From Variovorax saccharolyticus (GTDB lineage Bacteria; Pseudomonadota; Gammaproteobacteria; Burkholderiales; Burkholderiaceae_C), in contig NZ_JASZYT010000004.1 in the NCBI RefSeq assembly GCF_030316765.1, positions 372,001 through 436,000 on the forward strand: DNA of 64,000 bases, given 5' to 3'. A program made the translations under genes and the position numbers. Below, piece after piece: positions 43,724 to 51,562 of the stretch. Each line of letters starts with the position of its first letter. Positions within the stretch are counted from its first letter, which is position 1. The notes below the pieces were generated by a model. The model had not been told where the DNA came from and did not search any database. It worked only from the letters and a program-made list of their open reading frames with translations.

Positions 43724-44503
43724 TCACCATGTCGCGTCGAGTCCGAGATGGCGCAGCGCTTCGTGCCGAAGCTCCGCCAGCCGAGGATGGCCGCGATGCC
43801 GGGGGTAGGGCAGGTCGACCACGAGTTCGGCGGTGATGCGCGCTGGCCGGTCGCTCAGGATGACCACGCGATTGGCGAGGAACAGGGCCTCTTCCACATC
43901 GTGCGTGACCAGCAGCGCCGAGAAGCCGGCCCGTTGCCAGAGGTTCACCAGCTCGCTCTGCATCGCGATCCGCGTCAGCGAATCGAGCTTTCCGAGCGGC
44001 TCGTCGAGCACCAGCAGCCGCGGGTCGTTGACCAGCGCGCGGGCCAGTGCGACCCGCTGCGCCATGCCGCCCGACAACTGGTGCGGAAAGCTCTTCGCGA
44101 AGTCGCTCAGGCCGACCAGCTTCAGCGCATCGTCCACGCGCGAGCGCTGCGTCTTCAGCAGACCGCGTGCCTGCAGGCCGAGCGCGACGTTGTCCCACAC
44201 GCTGCGCCATGGATAGAGCGTCGGATCCTGGAACACGACGATGCGGGAAGGATCGGGCCGCGCGATCGGCTCGCCGTCCTGCGACAGCGTGCCGGCGGTC
44301 GCGGGTTCGAGCCCGGCGACCAGCCGCAGCAGCGTCGACTTGCCGCAGCCGCTCGGCCCCAGCAGGGCGACGAACTCGCCCGGCTGCACCTCGAGGTCGA
44401 TGCTGTCGAGCACCTGCAGCACGCCGGTGGCCTGCTTGAACCAGTGGCTGACATCGCGGATGCCGATGTGCGCGCCGGTGGTGGTGGTGGTGTCGACTAC
44501 CAC
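43724..44503 (-). CDS. ABC transporter ATPase, sulfonate/nitrate type
   Basis: A 259-aa ATPase like SsuB/TauB. Walker A GPSGCGKST, FQDPTLYPWRSVWDNV, signature LSGGMAQRVALARAL, Walker B LLVLDEPLGKLD and VTHDVEEA are intact. No ATG is near the expected N-terminus; GTG 44503 fits because AAGGGGACGG precedes it and it overlaps the permease's stop by seven bases. The first codons fall in a (GTG)n run and encode five Thr. Confidence 0.92.
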   Translation of the reverse strand: MVVDTTTTTGAHIGIRDVSHWFKQATGVLQVLDSIDLEVQPGEFVALLGPSGCGKSTLLRLVAGLEPATAGTLSQDGEPIARPDPSRIVVFQDPTLYPWRSVWDNVALGLQARGLLKTQRSRVDDALKLVGLSDFAKSFPHQLSGGMAQRVALARALVNDPRLLVLDEPLGKLDSLTRIAMQSELVNLWQRAGFSALLVTHDVEEALFLANRVVILSDRPARITAELVVDLPYPRHRGHPRLAELRHEALRHLGLDATW

Positions 44504-45594
44504 TTGACCGTCCCCTTCTGCCACGAGAGCGCGCGGTCGCGCACCGCGAACAGCAGCGTGATCAGCCCCGAGCACAGCACGGCCATCACCAGCAGCGCCG
44601 CGTACATGTTGGCGTAGGCGGCCCAGCCCTGGGCCCATTGCAGATACCAGCCGAGCCCGGCCTTCACGCCCATCATCTCGGCCGTGACCAGCACCGAGAA
44701 CGAGGCGCCGAGCCCCATGAAGAGCCCGACGAAGACCTGCGGCAGCGCCGCCGGCACCGCGACGCGCAGGACCAGGAACCACTCCGGCGCGCCGAGCGTG
44801 CGCGCGACGTCGTAGTAGTTCTTGTTGACCGAGGCCACGCCGGACCAGCTCAGCACCGCGACCGGGAAGAAGGTGGCGAGACCGACCAGGAACACCGCCG
44901 CCGCGTAGCTCGACGGCGCGAAGAAGAAGGCCAGCGGCAACAGCGCCGAAGCCGGCACCGGGCCGAGGAATCGCAGCAGCGGATGGACCCAGTAGCCCGC
45001 GATGCGTGACCAGCCGATCCACACGCCGGTGGCGAAGCCGACCAGCGCGCCGAGCACGAAGCCGTGCGCCAGCAGGCGCAGCGAATGCGCGGTCGACAGG
45101 CCGAGCCGGCTCCAGTCCTCGAAGGCGACGTCGATCAGGCTCTGCGGCGGCGCGAAGAAGGGCGGCGGCAGCACGCCGAGCTTGGCGGTCAGCGCCTCCC
45201 ACAGCGCCAGCAGCAGCGGCGCGGCGACCAGCCACTGGCCGGCCGGGCGCAGCTTGCGGCCGATGCGCCCGGCTCGGGCGCCGAGCAGCGCCACCGCCAG
45301 CAGCCCGATCGCCACCGCGATCGCGGCGAAGCCGAACTCCTGCGTGAAGTTCCAGTCGCTGAAGCCGACTTCGAGGTTCGGCCAGTACACGGTGAGCAGG
45401 CCGAGGGCCAGCCAGGCGGTCGCCGCCACCAGGCCGGTGCGCCAGACGCCCGCGATGGGCGCCTCCTGCAGCCGCAGGGCGGGCGAGGCGCTGGCTGGCG
45501 CATCGCGCCGCGGCTGGGCCCGCGTTGGCGCCGGCGCCGGTGCCGGCGCCGCGGCAGGCCGCGGCGCGCCGAGGATGCTGCCGGCGGTCGTCAT
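44497..45594 (-). CDS. ABC transporter permease, sulfonate/nitrate type, N-terminally extended
   Basis: A 365-aa inner-membrane permease, longer than the usual 250-270 aa of SsuC/TauC. The first ~55 residues are a Pro/Ala-rich disordered leader (APAPAPAPTRAQ) and residues 55-105 form two extra helices. The canonical core follows with the EAA-like loop DVARTLGAPEWFLVLRVAVPAALP. The start overlaps the upstream binding-protein stop (ATGA). Confidence 0.92.
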   Translation of the reverse strand: MTTAGSILGAPRPAAAPAPAPAPTRAQPRRDAPASASPALRLQEAPIAGVWRTGLVAATAWLALGLLTVYWPNLEVGFSDWNFTQEFGFAAIAVAIGLLAVALLGARAGRIGRKLRPAGQWLVAAPLLLALWEALTAKLGVLPPPFFAPPQSLIDVAFEDWSRLGLSTAHSLRLLAHGFVLGALVGFATGVWIGWSRIAGYWVHPLLRFLGPVPASALLPLAFFFAPSSYAAAVFLVGLATFFPVAVLSWSGVASVNKNYYDVARTLGAPEWFLVLRVAVPAALPQVFVGLFMGLGASFSVLVTAEMMGVKAGLGWYLQWAQGWAAYANMYAALLVMAVLCSGLITLLFAVRDRALSWQKGTVKW

Positions 45595-46592
45595 GCCAGC
45601 ACGTCCACCGAGACGTGGTTGGCGAGCCGCGCCGGGTCGGTGCTCTGCTTGAGCACCCCCACCGAGCGGAAGTCGCGGGCGTAGAACTCGACCTCGTCGC
45701 GCAGGTTCTTGCCGACCGGGTGATGGGCGTGGGTCAGCGTGCCGAGCAGCGCCTGCAGATCCTCGACCGGCACCTTGGGCGAATACTTCGCGAACAGCTT
45801 GGCCGACTCGTTCGGGTTCTCGGCCACGAAGTCCGAGGCCTGCACGATGGAGCGCACCAGCGCCGCCACCACCGGCTTCTCCTTTCGCACCAGCTCGCCG
45901 CGGGCGCCGACGATGCAGCAGACCTTGTCCTTGTATTCGCCCGACAGGTTCGAGGCCAGCTCGAGGTAGCGGCCCTTGTTGCGCTTCTCGATCAGGTAGA
46001 GCGTCGGATCGCCGTCGGCGATCGCCTGGATCTCACCCTTGTTGACTGCGATGTCGAGCAGGTCGGCCGGGTACTGGCGCCAGGTCACGTCCTTGTCGGC
46101 GTCGATGCCGTTCTTCTTGAGCAGGATCGAGAAGAAGTTCTTGCCCGGGCTCGCGATGTCCGACACGCCGATGGTCTTGCCCTTGAGCTTCTGCAGGTCG
46201 GTGACGCCGGCCTCCTTGACGCCCACCAGCCGCACGCAGCCGCCATGCGAGCTGCCGACGATCTTGACGTCGAAGCCCGACTCGAGCGGCTTGAGCCAGC
46301 GGTGGATCATGCCGACCGCGGCGTCGGCCTTGGCGGTGGCGAGGGACTCGAGCAGCTGGTCGGTCGAGCCGGTGTAGTTGATCAGCTCGACCTGCAGGCC
46401 GTTCTTCTCGAAGATGCCGCGCTCCTGCGCCACCACCACGGGCGAGAGGCAGAAGGCGGAGGCGTTCCAGGCGAAGCTCAGCTTGCGCTGCTGCGACCAG
46501 GCGCGCGTGGCGATCAGGCCGCTGGAGGCGATGACGGCGGCAGCGCCGCCTGCGCGCAGCACGCCGCGACGCGAAAGGGAATTGGTGTTCAT
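45591..46592 (-). CDS. ABC substrate-binding protein, sulfonate/nitrate type
   Basis: A 333-aa periplasmic protein with a Tat-like signal (SRRGVLRAGGAAAVIASSGL). The NMT1/SsuA-like motifs are WNASAFCLSPVVVAQERGIFEKNGLQVE, DQLLESLATAKADAAVGM and KLKGKTIGVSDIASPGKNFF. It is directly coupled to the permease gene and so is the primary receptor of this importer. Confidence 0.93.
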   Translation of the reverse strand: MNTNSLSRRGVLRAGGAAAVIASSGLIATRAWSQQRKLSFAWNASAFCLSPVVVAQERGIFEKNGLQVELINYTGSTDQLLESLATAKADAAVGMIHRWLKPLESGFDVKIVGSSHGGCVRLVGVKEAGVTDLQKLKGKTIGVSDIASPGKNFFSILLKKNGIDADKDVTWRQYPADLLDIAVNKGEIQAIADGDPTLYLIEKRNKGRYLELASNLSGEYKDKVCCIVGARGELVRKEKPVVAALVRSIVQASDFVAENPNESAKLFAKYSPKVPVEDLQALLGTLTHAHHPVGKNLRDEVEFYARDFRSVGVLKQSTDPARLANHVSVDVLA

Positions 46593-46611
46593 GGTGTGGG
46601 GACTCTCCGGA

Positions 46612-47445
46612 TCAATCAAGCAGTTCGGGCTCGGCCTCGACCAGCCCTTCATAGAGGCTCTCGAAGGAATGAAGGGCGCCTTCGGGACCGCCGATCTGAC
46701 CGTGCGTGTGGCGCGCGACCGCGTCGGCTATAGGCTGCGGCTGGCCGGCGGCTTCGGCCAGCAGTTGCGTGTGGCAGGCGTTGTCGAGCGCGATGTACCA
46801 CCAGGCGGCGGCCTCGACGCTGGGGCCGGCGGTCAGGATGCCGTGGTTCTTGAGGATCGCGCCCTTGCGATCGCCGAGCGCCTTCGCGATGCGCAGGCCC
46901 TCGCCCTCGTCGACCACCATGCCGGTGAAGTCGTCGAAGAGCGCGTGGTCGTCGTGGAACACGCAGCCATCCTGCGTCAGCGTGTCGAGCTTGCGGCCCA
47001 GCGTCGACCAGGCCTTGCCATAGGTCGAATGCGTGTGCGCGGCGGCGATGATCTTCGGGTTGTACTCGTGGATCGCCGCATGGATCGCGAAGGCTGCCTT
47101 GTTGAGCGGCCGGTCGCCGACAACGGTCTCGCCCCGGGCATTGACCAGCAGCAGGTCCGAGACCTTGATGCGCGAGAAATTCACGCCCAGCGGGTTGACC
47201 CAGAAATGATCGGTCAGCTCGGGGTCGCGCGCCGTGATGTGGCCGGCCAGGCCCTGTGCGAAACCGAAGCGTGCGAAGAGCCGGAAGGCGCCGGCCAGGC
47301 GCTCCTGCCGGTGGCGGCGCTCGGCCTCGATGCTGGGGCGCGGCGCGGGCGGGTCGAACCAGTACTTCTGCTGCGGGTCCGGGTTGAGGGCGAGGCGCGT
47401 GCGGGGGCGTTCCCCGCCGCGGGCGATGTCGAATACGGCGCTCAT
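46612..47445 (-). CDS. Class II aldolase/adducin-family protein
   Basis: A 277-aa zinc-dependent aldolase-fold enzyme. ATG 47445 (MSAVFD) is preferred to an upstream ATG. The metal-binding HTHSTYGKAW and the third His in LKNHG (ILKNHGILTAG) are intact, with GLAGHITARDP near residue 75. In sulfonate pathways such enzymes can cleave or decarboxylate hydroxy- or keto-acids; here the carbon substrate is unknown. Confidence 0.9.
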   Translation of the reverse strand: MSAVFDIARGGERPRTRLALNPDPQQKYWFDPPAPRPSIEAERRHRQERLAGAFRLFARFGFAQGLAGHITARDPELTDHFWVNPLGVNFSRIKVSDLLLVNARGETVVGDRPLNKAAFAIHAAIHEYNPKIIAAAHTHSTYGKAWSTLGRKLDTLTQDGCVFHDDHALFDDFTGMVVDEGEGLRIAKALGDRKGAILKNHGILTAGPSVEAAAWWYIALDNACHTQLLAEAAGQPQPIADAVARHTHGQIGGPEGALHSFESLYEGLVEAEPELLD

Positions 47446-47479
47446 TCGGTTCCTTCGGGCACGTGGATGCATCGAGGGC

Positions 47480-48583
47480 TCAGGCGGCCTTGCGCTGCGC
47501 GGCCAGCCGCTCGGCCACCCGCTCCCGCGTGCGCGGGATCAGCTCGCGCCCGTAGTCGACGGCGTCCTCGAGCGGATCGAAGCCGCGGATCAGGAAGGTG
47601 GTCACGCCGAGCTCGTGGTAGTCGAGCAGGGCTTCGGCCACCTGGTCGGGCGTGCCCACCAGGGCGGTGCTGTTCGAGCGGCCGCCGATCTCCTGGGCGA
47701 CCGCGGTCCACAGTCGCTTGTCGAGCCGCGTGCCTTTCTCGGCCGCGGCGAGCAGGCGCCGCGCGCCCTCGCTCTGCTGCGGCCCGCCGCGGCCGAAGCC
47801 CTGCACCACGCGCAGGCGGCGGGTCTCGGCCAGGATGGCGTCGGCGCGCTCCCAGGCCTTCTCCTCGGTCTCGGCGAGGATCGGCCGGAACGAGACCGAG
47901 AAGCGCACGCTGCGTCCGTGCTTCGCGGCTTCGGCGCGCACGCGGCCGGTCAGCTCGCGCGCCTGGTCGAGCGACTCGCCCCACAGCGCATACACATCCG
48001 CATGCTTGCCGGCCACCGGCAGCGCGGCTTCGGATGCGCCGCCGAAGTAGATCGGCACGTGGGGCTTGCCGTGCTGCGACTGCAGCGGCTTCACCTCCGA
48101 GAAGGCATCCTTGAAGCGGTAGTGCGGGCCTTCGTGGTCGAAGGGCTTGTCGCTGGTCCAGACCTTGCGCAGCACTTCGAGGTATTCGTCGGTGCGCGCA
48201 TAGCGCTGGTCGTGGTCGAGCCAATCGCCGTCGCGCTTCTGCTCCTCGTCGGAGCCGCCCGAGATGTAGTGCACGCCGAGCCGGCCGCCGCTGAACTGGT
48301 CGAGCGATGCGAACTGCCGCGCCGCCAGCGTCGGCGCCACGAAGCCGGGCCGGTGCGCCAGCATGAAGTGGATGCGCTCGGTGACCGATGCCGCGTAGGC
48401 CACGGTCAGGGTCGCATCGGGGCTGGTGGAGTGGTGCGGCACCAGCACGCGGTCGAAGCCGGCCTGCTCGTGTGCCTGGGCGAAGGCGCGCACGTAGTCG
48501 CGGTCGATCGCGGGGCCGCGCGCGGGGTGGATCTCGGAGACCTTCTGGGCCTGGATCATGCCGATGAATTCGATGTCGCTCAT
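47480..48583 (-). CDS. SsuD-like FMNH2-dependent alkanesulfonate monooxygenase
   Basis: A 367-aa luciferase-like flavin-dependent monooxygenase. Typical segments are GFDRVLVPHHSTSPDATLTVAYAASVTERIHFMLAHRPGF split over residues 40-85, GRLGVHYISGGSDEEQKRDGD and GTPDQVAEALLDYHELGVTTFLIRGFDP. SsuD releases sulfite and an aldehyde from alkanesulfonates using reduced FMN from a partner. No flavin reductase (SsuE) gene is seen in the window, so the reductase is encoded elsewhere. Confidence 0.92.
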   Translation of the reverse strand: MSDIEFIGMIQAQKVSEIHPARGPAIDRDYVRAFAQAHEQAGFDRVLVPHHSTSPDATLTVAYAASVTERIHFMLAHRPGFVAPTLAARQFASLDQFSGGRLGVHYISGGSDEEQKRDGDWLDHDQRYARTDEYLEVLRKVWTSDKPFDHEGPHYRFKDAFSEVKPLQSQHGKPHVPIYFGGASEAALPVAGKHADVYALWGESLDQARELTGRVRAEAAKHGRSVRFSVSFRPILAETEEKAWERADAILAETRRLRVVQGFGRGGPQQSEGARRLLAAAEKGTRLDKRLWTAVAQEIGGRSNSTALVGTPDQVAEALLDYHELGVTTFLIRGFDPLEDAVDYGRELIPRTRERVAERLAAQRKAA

Positions 48584-48592
48584 GGGGATCTT

Positions 48593-49621
48593 TCAAGTGA
48601 AGGAGGAAGGGGTCAGGCCGGCGCCGAAGCTGCGGTCCCACAGCGGCGCGACCTCGGCCGGGCCGTCCAGCACGCCGAGCTTGAGGAAGGTGTCGGCAAC
48701 TTCCTGGTGGCTGCGCACCGCGGTGCTGGTCACGGGGCCGAGGGCGTAGTCGTTGCTGCGGCCGTTGAAGAGCTCGATCAGGTCGCCCACCGGCACCCGC
48801 GTCTCGGCCGACTGCGCCCTCGCGTACGCGAGGTAGTTGCCGTTGGCCCATGCATAGGCGCGCTGCAGCCGCAGCAGGAAGTCGGCGATCGCGGCATGGC
48901 GCAGCGGATCGTCCACCGCGCGCGGGTTGGCGTAGACCGGGAAGTTGCCCGACAGATAGCCCTTGCCGGTCTTGATGGTCCGGGCCCCGTACTGGGTGCG
49001 CGCCAGCTGGCCGTTGTAGCCGTAGATGGCCCAGGCATCGAGGTCGCCGCGGGCGAAGGCCGAGAGCCCGTCGGCCGGGCTCAGGTTGATGGGCTGGATG
49101 TCGCTGAACGAGAGGCCGGCTTCCGCGAGCTGCTTGCTCAGGTAGTAGTGGGCGGTGGTGGCCCGCACGTAGCCCACGCGCTTGCCCTTGAAGTCGGCGA
49201 TGCTCCTGATCGGGGCGTCCTTGCGCGCCAGCGTGGCCTGGTTGTTGAGGTCCTCGTGGATCACGGCGATGAAGCGCACCTTGGCCTTCTGCCGCGCCGC
49301 GAAGGTGGCCGGGATCTCGCTGCCCGAGCCGAGGTCGAGCGCGTCGCCCTGGATGGCCTCGATGTGCAGCACGCCGTTGTTCAGCTCGCGCCAGTCGATC
49401 CTGTAGGGTGTGCGGCCCTGGCCCGAGGCTTCGATCAGCGGCCGCCAGAGGCCCTTGTAGGTGCCGATGCGCAGCGTCACGCCCGAGAGCTCCGGCGACG
49501 CCGGCGTGGCGGCCCCGGCCAGCGGGCCCATGGCGCCGAAGGCGGCGGCCGCGCCGGCCGACTGCAGCCAGTGGCGGCGCGACCAGGCGGGCGGAGGAGC
49601 GGGGCGGGACGGCTGTGTCAT
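48593..49621 (-). CDS. ABC substrate-binding protein, sulfonate/nitrate type
   Basis: A 342-aa protein with a Tat-like leader (SRRHWLQSAGAAAAFG) and SsuA-like motifs: VTLRIGTYKGLWRPL, ALDLGSGSEIPATFAARQKA, FKGKRVGYVRATTAHY and FARGDLDAWAIYGYNGQLA. It is the first gene of the leftward sulfur unit, 139 bases from the divergent acyl-CoA-dehydrogenase-like gene. Three binding proteins sharing one permease suggests that several ligands are imported. Confidence 0.93.
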   Translation of the reverse strand: MTQPSRPAPPPAWSRRHWLQSAGAAAAFGAMGPLAGAATPASPELSGVTLRIGTYKGLWRPLIEASGQGRTPYRIDWRELNNGVLHIEAIQGDALDLGSGSEIPATFAARQKAKVRFIAVIHEDLNNQATLARKDAPIRSIADFKGKRVGYVRATTAHYYLSKQLAEAGLSFSDIQPINLSPADGLSAFARGDLDAWAIYGYNGQLARTQYGARTIKTGKGYLSGNFPVYANPRAVDDPLRHAAIADFLLRLQRAYAWANGNYLAYARAQSAETRVPVGDLIELFNGRSNDYALGPVTSTAVRSHQEVADTFLKLGVLDGPAEVAPLWDRSFGAGLTPSSFT

Positions 49622-49760
49622 GGTCTTGCGTCTTGGATGGGCGGCTGGTGAGAACGCGACCGTACTGCGCCTGCCGGCCGGAGCGAACGCAGGATTTCGA
49701 GTTTGGATATTCGGCTTCCGTCGTTTTCCGCGCGCCCGCCCGCGGCTAAGGTTCGGCCCC

Positions 49761-50972
49761 ATGAGTTCCCAAGTCCTGCGTCGCCCCTCGGCGCCCCCTC
49801 ACGAGGACGAAGCGCTGCTGGCGCGGCTGTCCGACCGCTTCGCCCAGACCGCGGCCGACCACGATCGAAGCGGCGCCTTCCCGCGCGACAACTTCAGGGC
49901 GCTGCACGCGCAGGGGCTGGTGGCGCTGGTCGCGCCCGCCGCGTACGGTGGCGGCGGCGCGTCGCTCGAGGCCGCGCGCCGGGTGCTCGCCGCGGTGGCC
50001 TACGGCGAGCCGGCCACCGCGCTGATCCTCACCATGACCTGGCTGCAGCATCACGCCATCGGCCGCACCGACAGCCGCTGGCCCGGCCCCCTGCGCGAGC
50101 GCGTGCTGCGCGACGCGGTCGCCGATGGCGCCTTGATCAACGCGCTGCGCGTGGAGCCGGCGCTGGGCTCGCCGGCGCGCGGCGGGCTGCCCGCGACGAC
50201 CGCCCGGCGCGATGGCGACCGCTGGAAGCTCGACGGCCACAAGCTCTACACGACCGGCATCGAGGGCTTGAGCTGGCTCTCGGTATGGGGCCGCACCGAC
50301 GATCCGGAGCCGCGCGTCGGCGTCTTCCTGGTTCCGCGCGATGCGCCGGGCATCCGCGTGGTGGCGAGCTGGGACCACCTGGGCCTGCGCGCCTCCGGCA
50401 GCCACGAGGTGATCTTCGAGGATGTCGCGATTCCGCTCGACCATGCGGTCGACCTGCGCGCCCCGGCCGAATGGGCGCCCGATGCCGGCAGCCAGACCGA
50501 CATCGATGCCCATGCCACCCAGCAGGCCTGGATGGTGGTGCTGCTGGGCACGCTCTACGACGCGGTGGCGCGTGCCGCGCGCGACTGGCTGCTCGGCTTT
50601 CTCAACCATCGCGCGCCCAGCGGCCTCGGTGCCGCGCTCGCCAGCCTGCCGCGCGTGCAGGAGAGCGTGGGCGAGATCGAGGCCCTGCTGCGCAGCAACC
50701 GCGTGCTGCTCGACGCCGCGGCGGCCGAGGTCGACGCCGGCCATGCGCCTTCGGCGACCGCGAGCGGGCTGCTGAAGTACAGCGTCACGAACCAGGCGAG
50801 CCGGGCCGTCGAGCTGGCGCTGCAGCTGAGCGGCAACCATGGCCTCGCGCGCCAGAACCCGCTCGAGCGGCACTACCGCGACGTGCTGTGCAGCCGCATC
50901 CACACGCCGCAGAACGATGCCATCCTGGTGGCGGCGGGCAAGGGCGCGCTGGCCGCGGCAGCGGCGCCATGA
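49761..50972 (+). CDS. Acyl-CoA dehydrogenase-fold flavoprotein (sulfur acquisition type)
   Basis: A 403-aa protein. Residues 1-110 form the helical acyl-CoA-DH N-domain, followed by the beta-barrel region WKLDGHKLYTTGIEGLSWLSVWGR and a C-terminal four-helix domain. Flavin-monooxygenase relatives of this fold (SfnB/DszC type) accompany sulfonate or thiophene assimilation, which fits the location opposite an SsuD operon. It could also be a dehydrogenase. It opens a coupled three-gene unit (ATGA overlaps). Confidence 0.88.
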   Translation: MSSQVLRRPSAPPHEDEALLARLSDRFAQTAADHDRSGAFPRDNFRALHAQGLVALVAPAAYGGGGASLEAARRVLAAVAYGEPATALILTMTWLQHHAIGRTDSRWPGPLRERVLRDAVADGALINALRVEPALGSPARGGLPATTARRDGDRWKLDGHKLYTTGIEGLSWLSVWGRTDDPEPRVGVFLVPRDAPGIRVVASWDHLGLRASGSHEVIFEDVAIPLDHAVDLRAPAEWAPDAGSQTDIDAHATQQAWMVVLLGTLYDAVARAARDWLLGFLNHRAPSGLGAALASLPRVQESVGEIEALLRSNRVLLDAAAAEVDAGHAPSATASGLLKYSVTNQASRAVELALQLSGNHGLARQNPLERHYRDVLCSRIHTPQNDAILVAAGKGALAAAAAP

Positions 50973-51562
50973 GCGTCGCGCCGCTGCGCGACTTCGTGCT
51001 CGCCTTCGGGCGCCTGCTCGATGCAAAGCCGGACGAGGCCGGGATCCTCGCGCAGGGCGGCACGCTGCTGCGCCGGCTGGTGGCGCGCGACGACTGGCTG
51101 CCCGAGGCCTTCGCCCAGCCGGACCCCGAGCGCTACCGGCAGTTCCTGCTGCATGCCGACTCGACCGAGCGCTTCTCGGTCGTGAGTTTCGTCTGGGGCC
51201 CGGGCCAGGCCACGCCGGTGCATGACCACACGGTGTGGGGCCTCATCGGCATGCTGCGCGGCGCCGAATACAGCCAGGCCTACGTCGAGCGCGACGGCCT
51301 GCTGCTGGCGGACGGCGCGCCGCGGCGGCTCGAGCCCGGCGATGTCGAGGCGGTGTCGCCCCGCGTGGGCGACGTGCATCGCGTGCACAACGCCTTCGAC
51401 GACCGGACGTCGATCAGCATCCACGTCTATGGCGCGAACATCGGCGCCGTGCGGCGCCATACTTACCCCACCGGCGGCGGGCGCAAGCCTTTCGTCTCCG
51501 GATACTCGAACACGCTGCTGCCCAATCTCTGGGACCGATCCGAAGAACTCCGTCGTCCATGA
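50969..51562 (+). CDS. Cysteine dioxygenase-like cupin
   Basis: A 197-aa cupin-fold thiol dioxygenase. The iron ligands of the family are visible: His85 and His87 (PVHDHTVWG) and His152 (SIHVYGANIG). Members oxidise cysteine or 3-mercaptopropionate to the sulfinic acid with O2. ATG 50969 overlaps the upstream stop (ATGA). Beside an SsuD-like enzyme and rhodanese modules it could act on a thiol intermediate of the imported compound. Confidence 0.9.
   Translation: MSVAPLRDFVLAFGRLLDAKPDEAGILAQGGTLLRRLVARDDWLPEAFAQPDPERYRQFLLHADSTERFSVVSFVWGPGQATPVHDHTVWGLIGMLRGAEYSQAYVERDGLLLADGAPRRLEPGDVEAVSPRVGDVHRVHNAFDDRTSISIHVYGANIGAVRRHTYPTGGGRKPFVSGYSNTLLPNLWDRSEELRRP

Noticed and set aside
44478..44490. 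(GTG)n tract as a phase-variation locus
   Set aside because: Only a few units, and the downstream frame starts within it; no evidence of length variation from one sequence.
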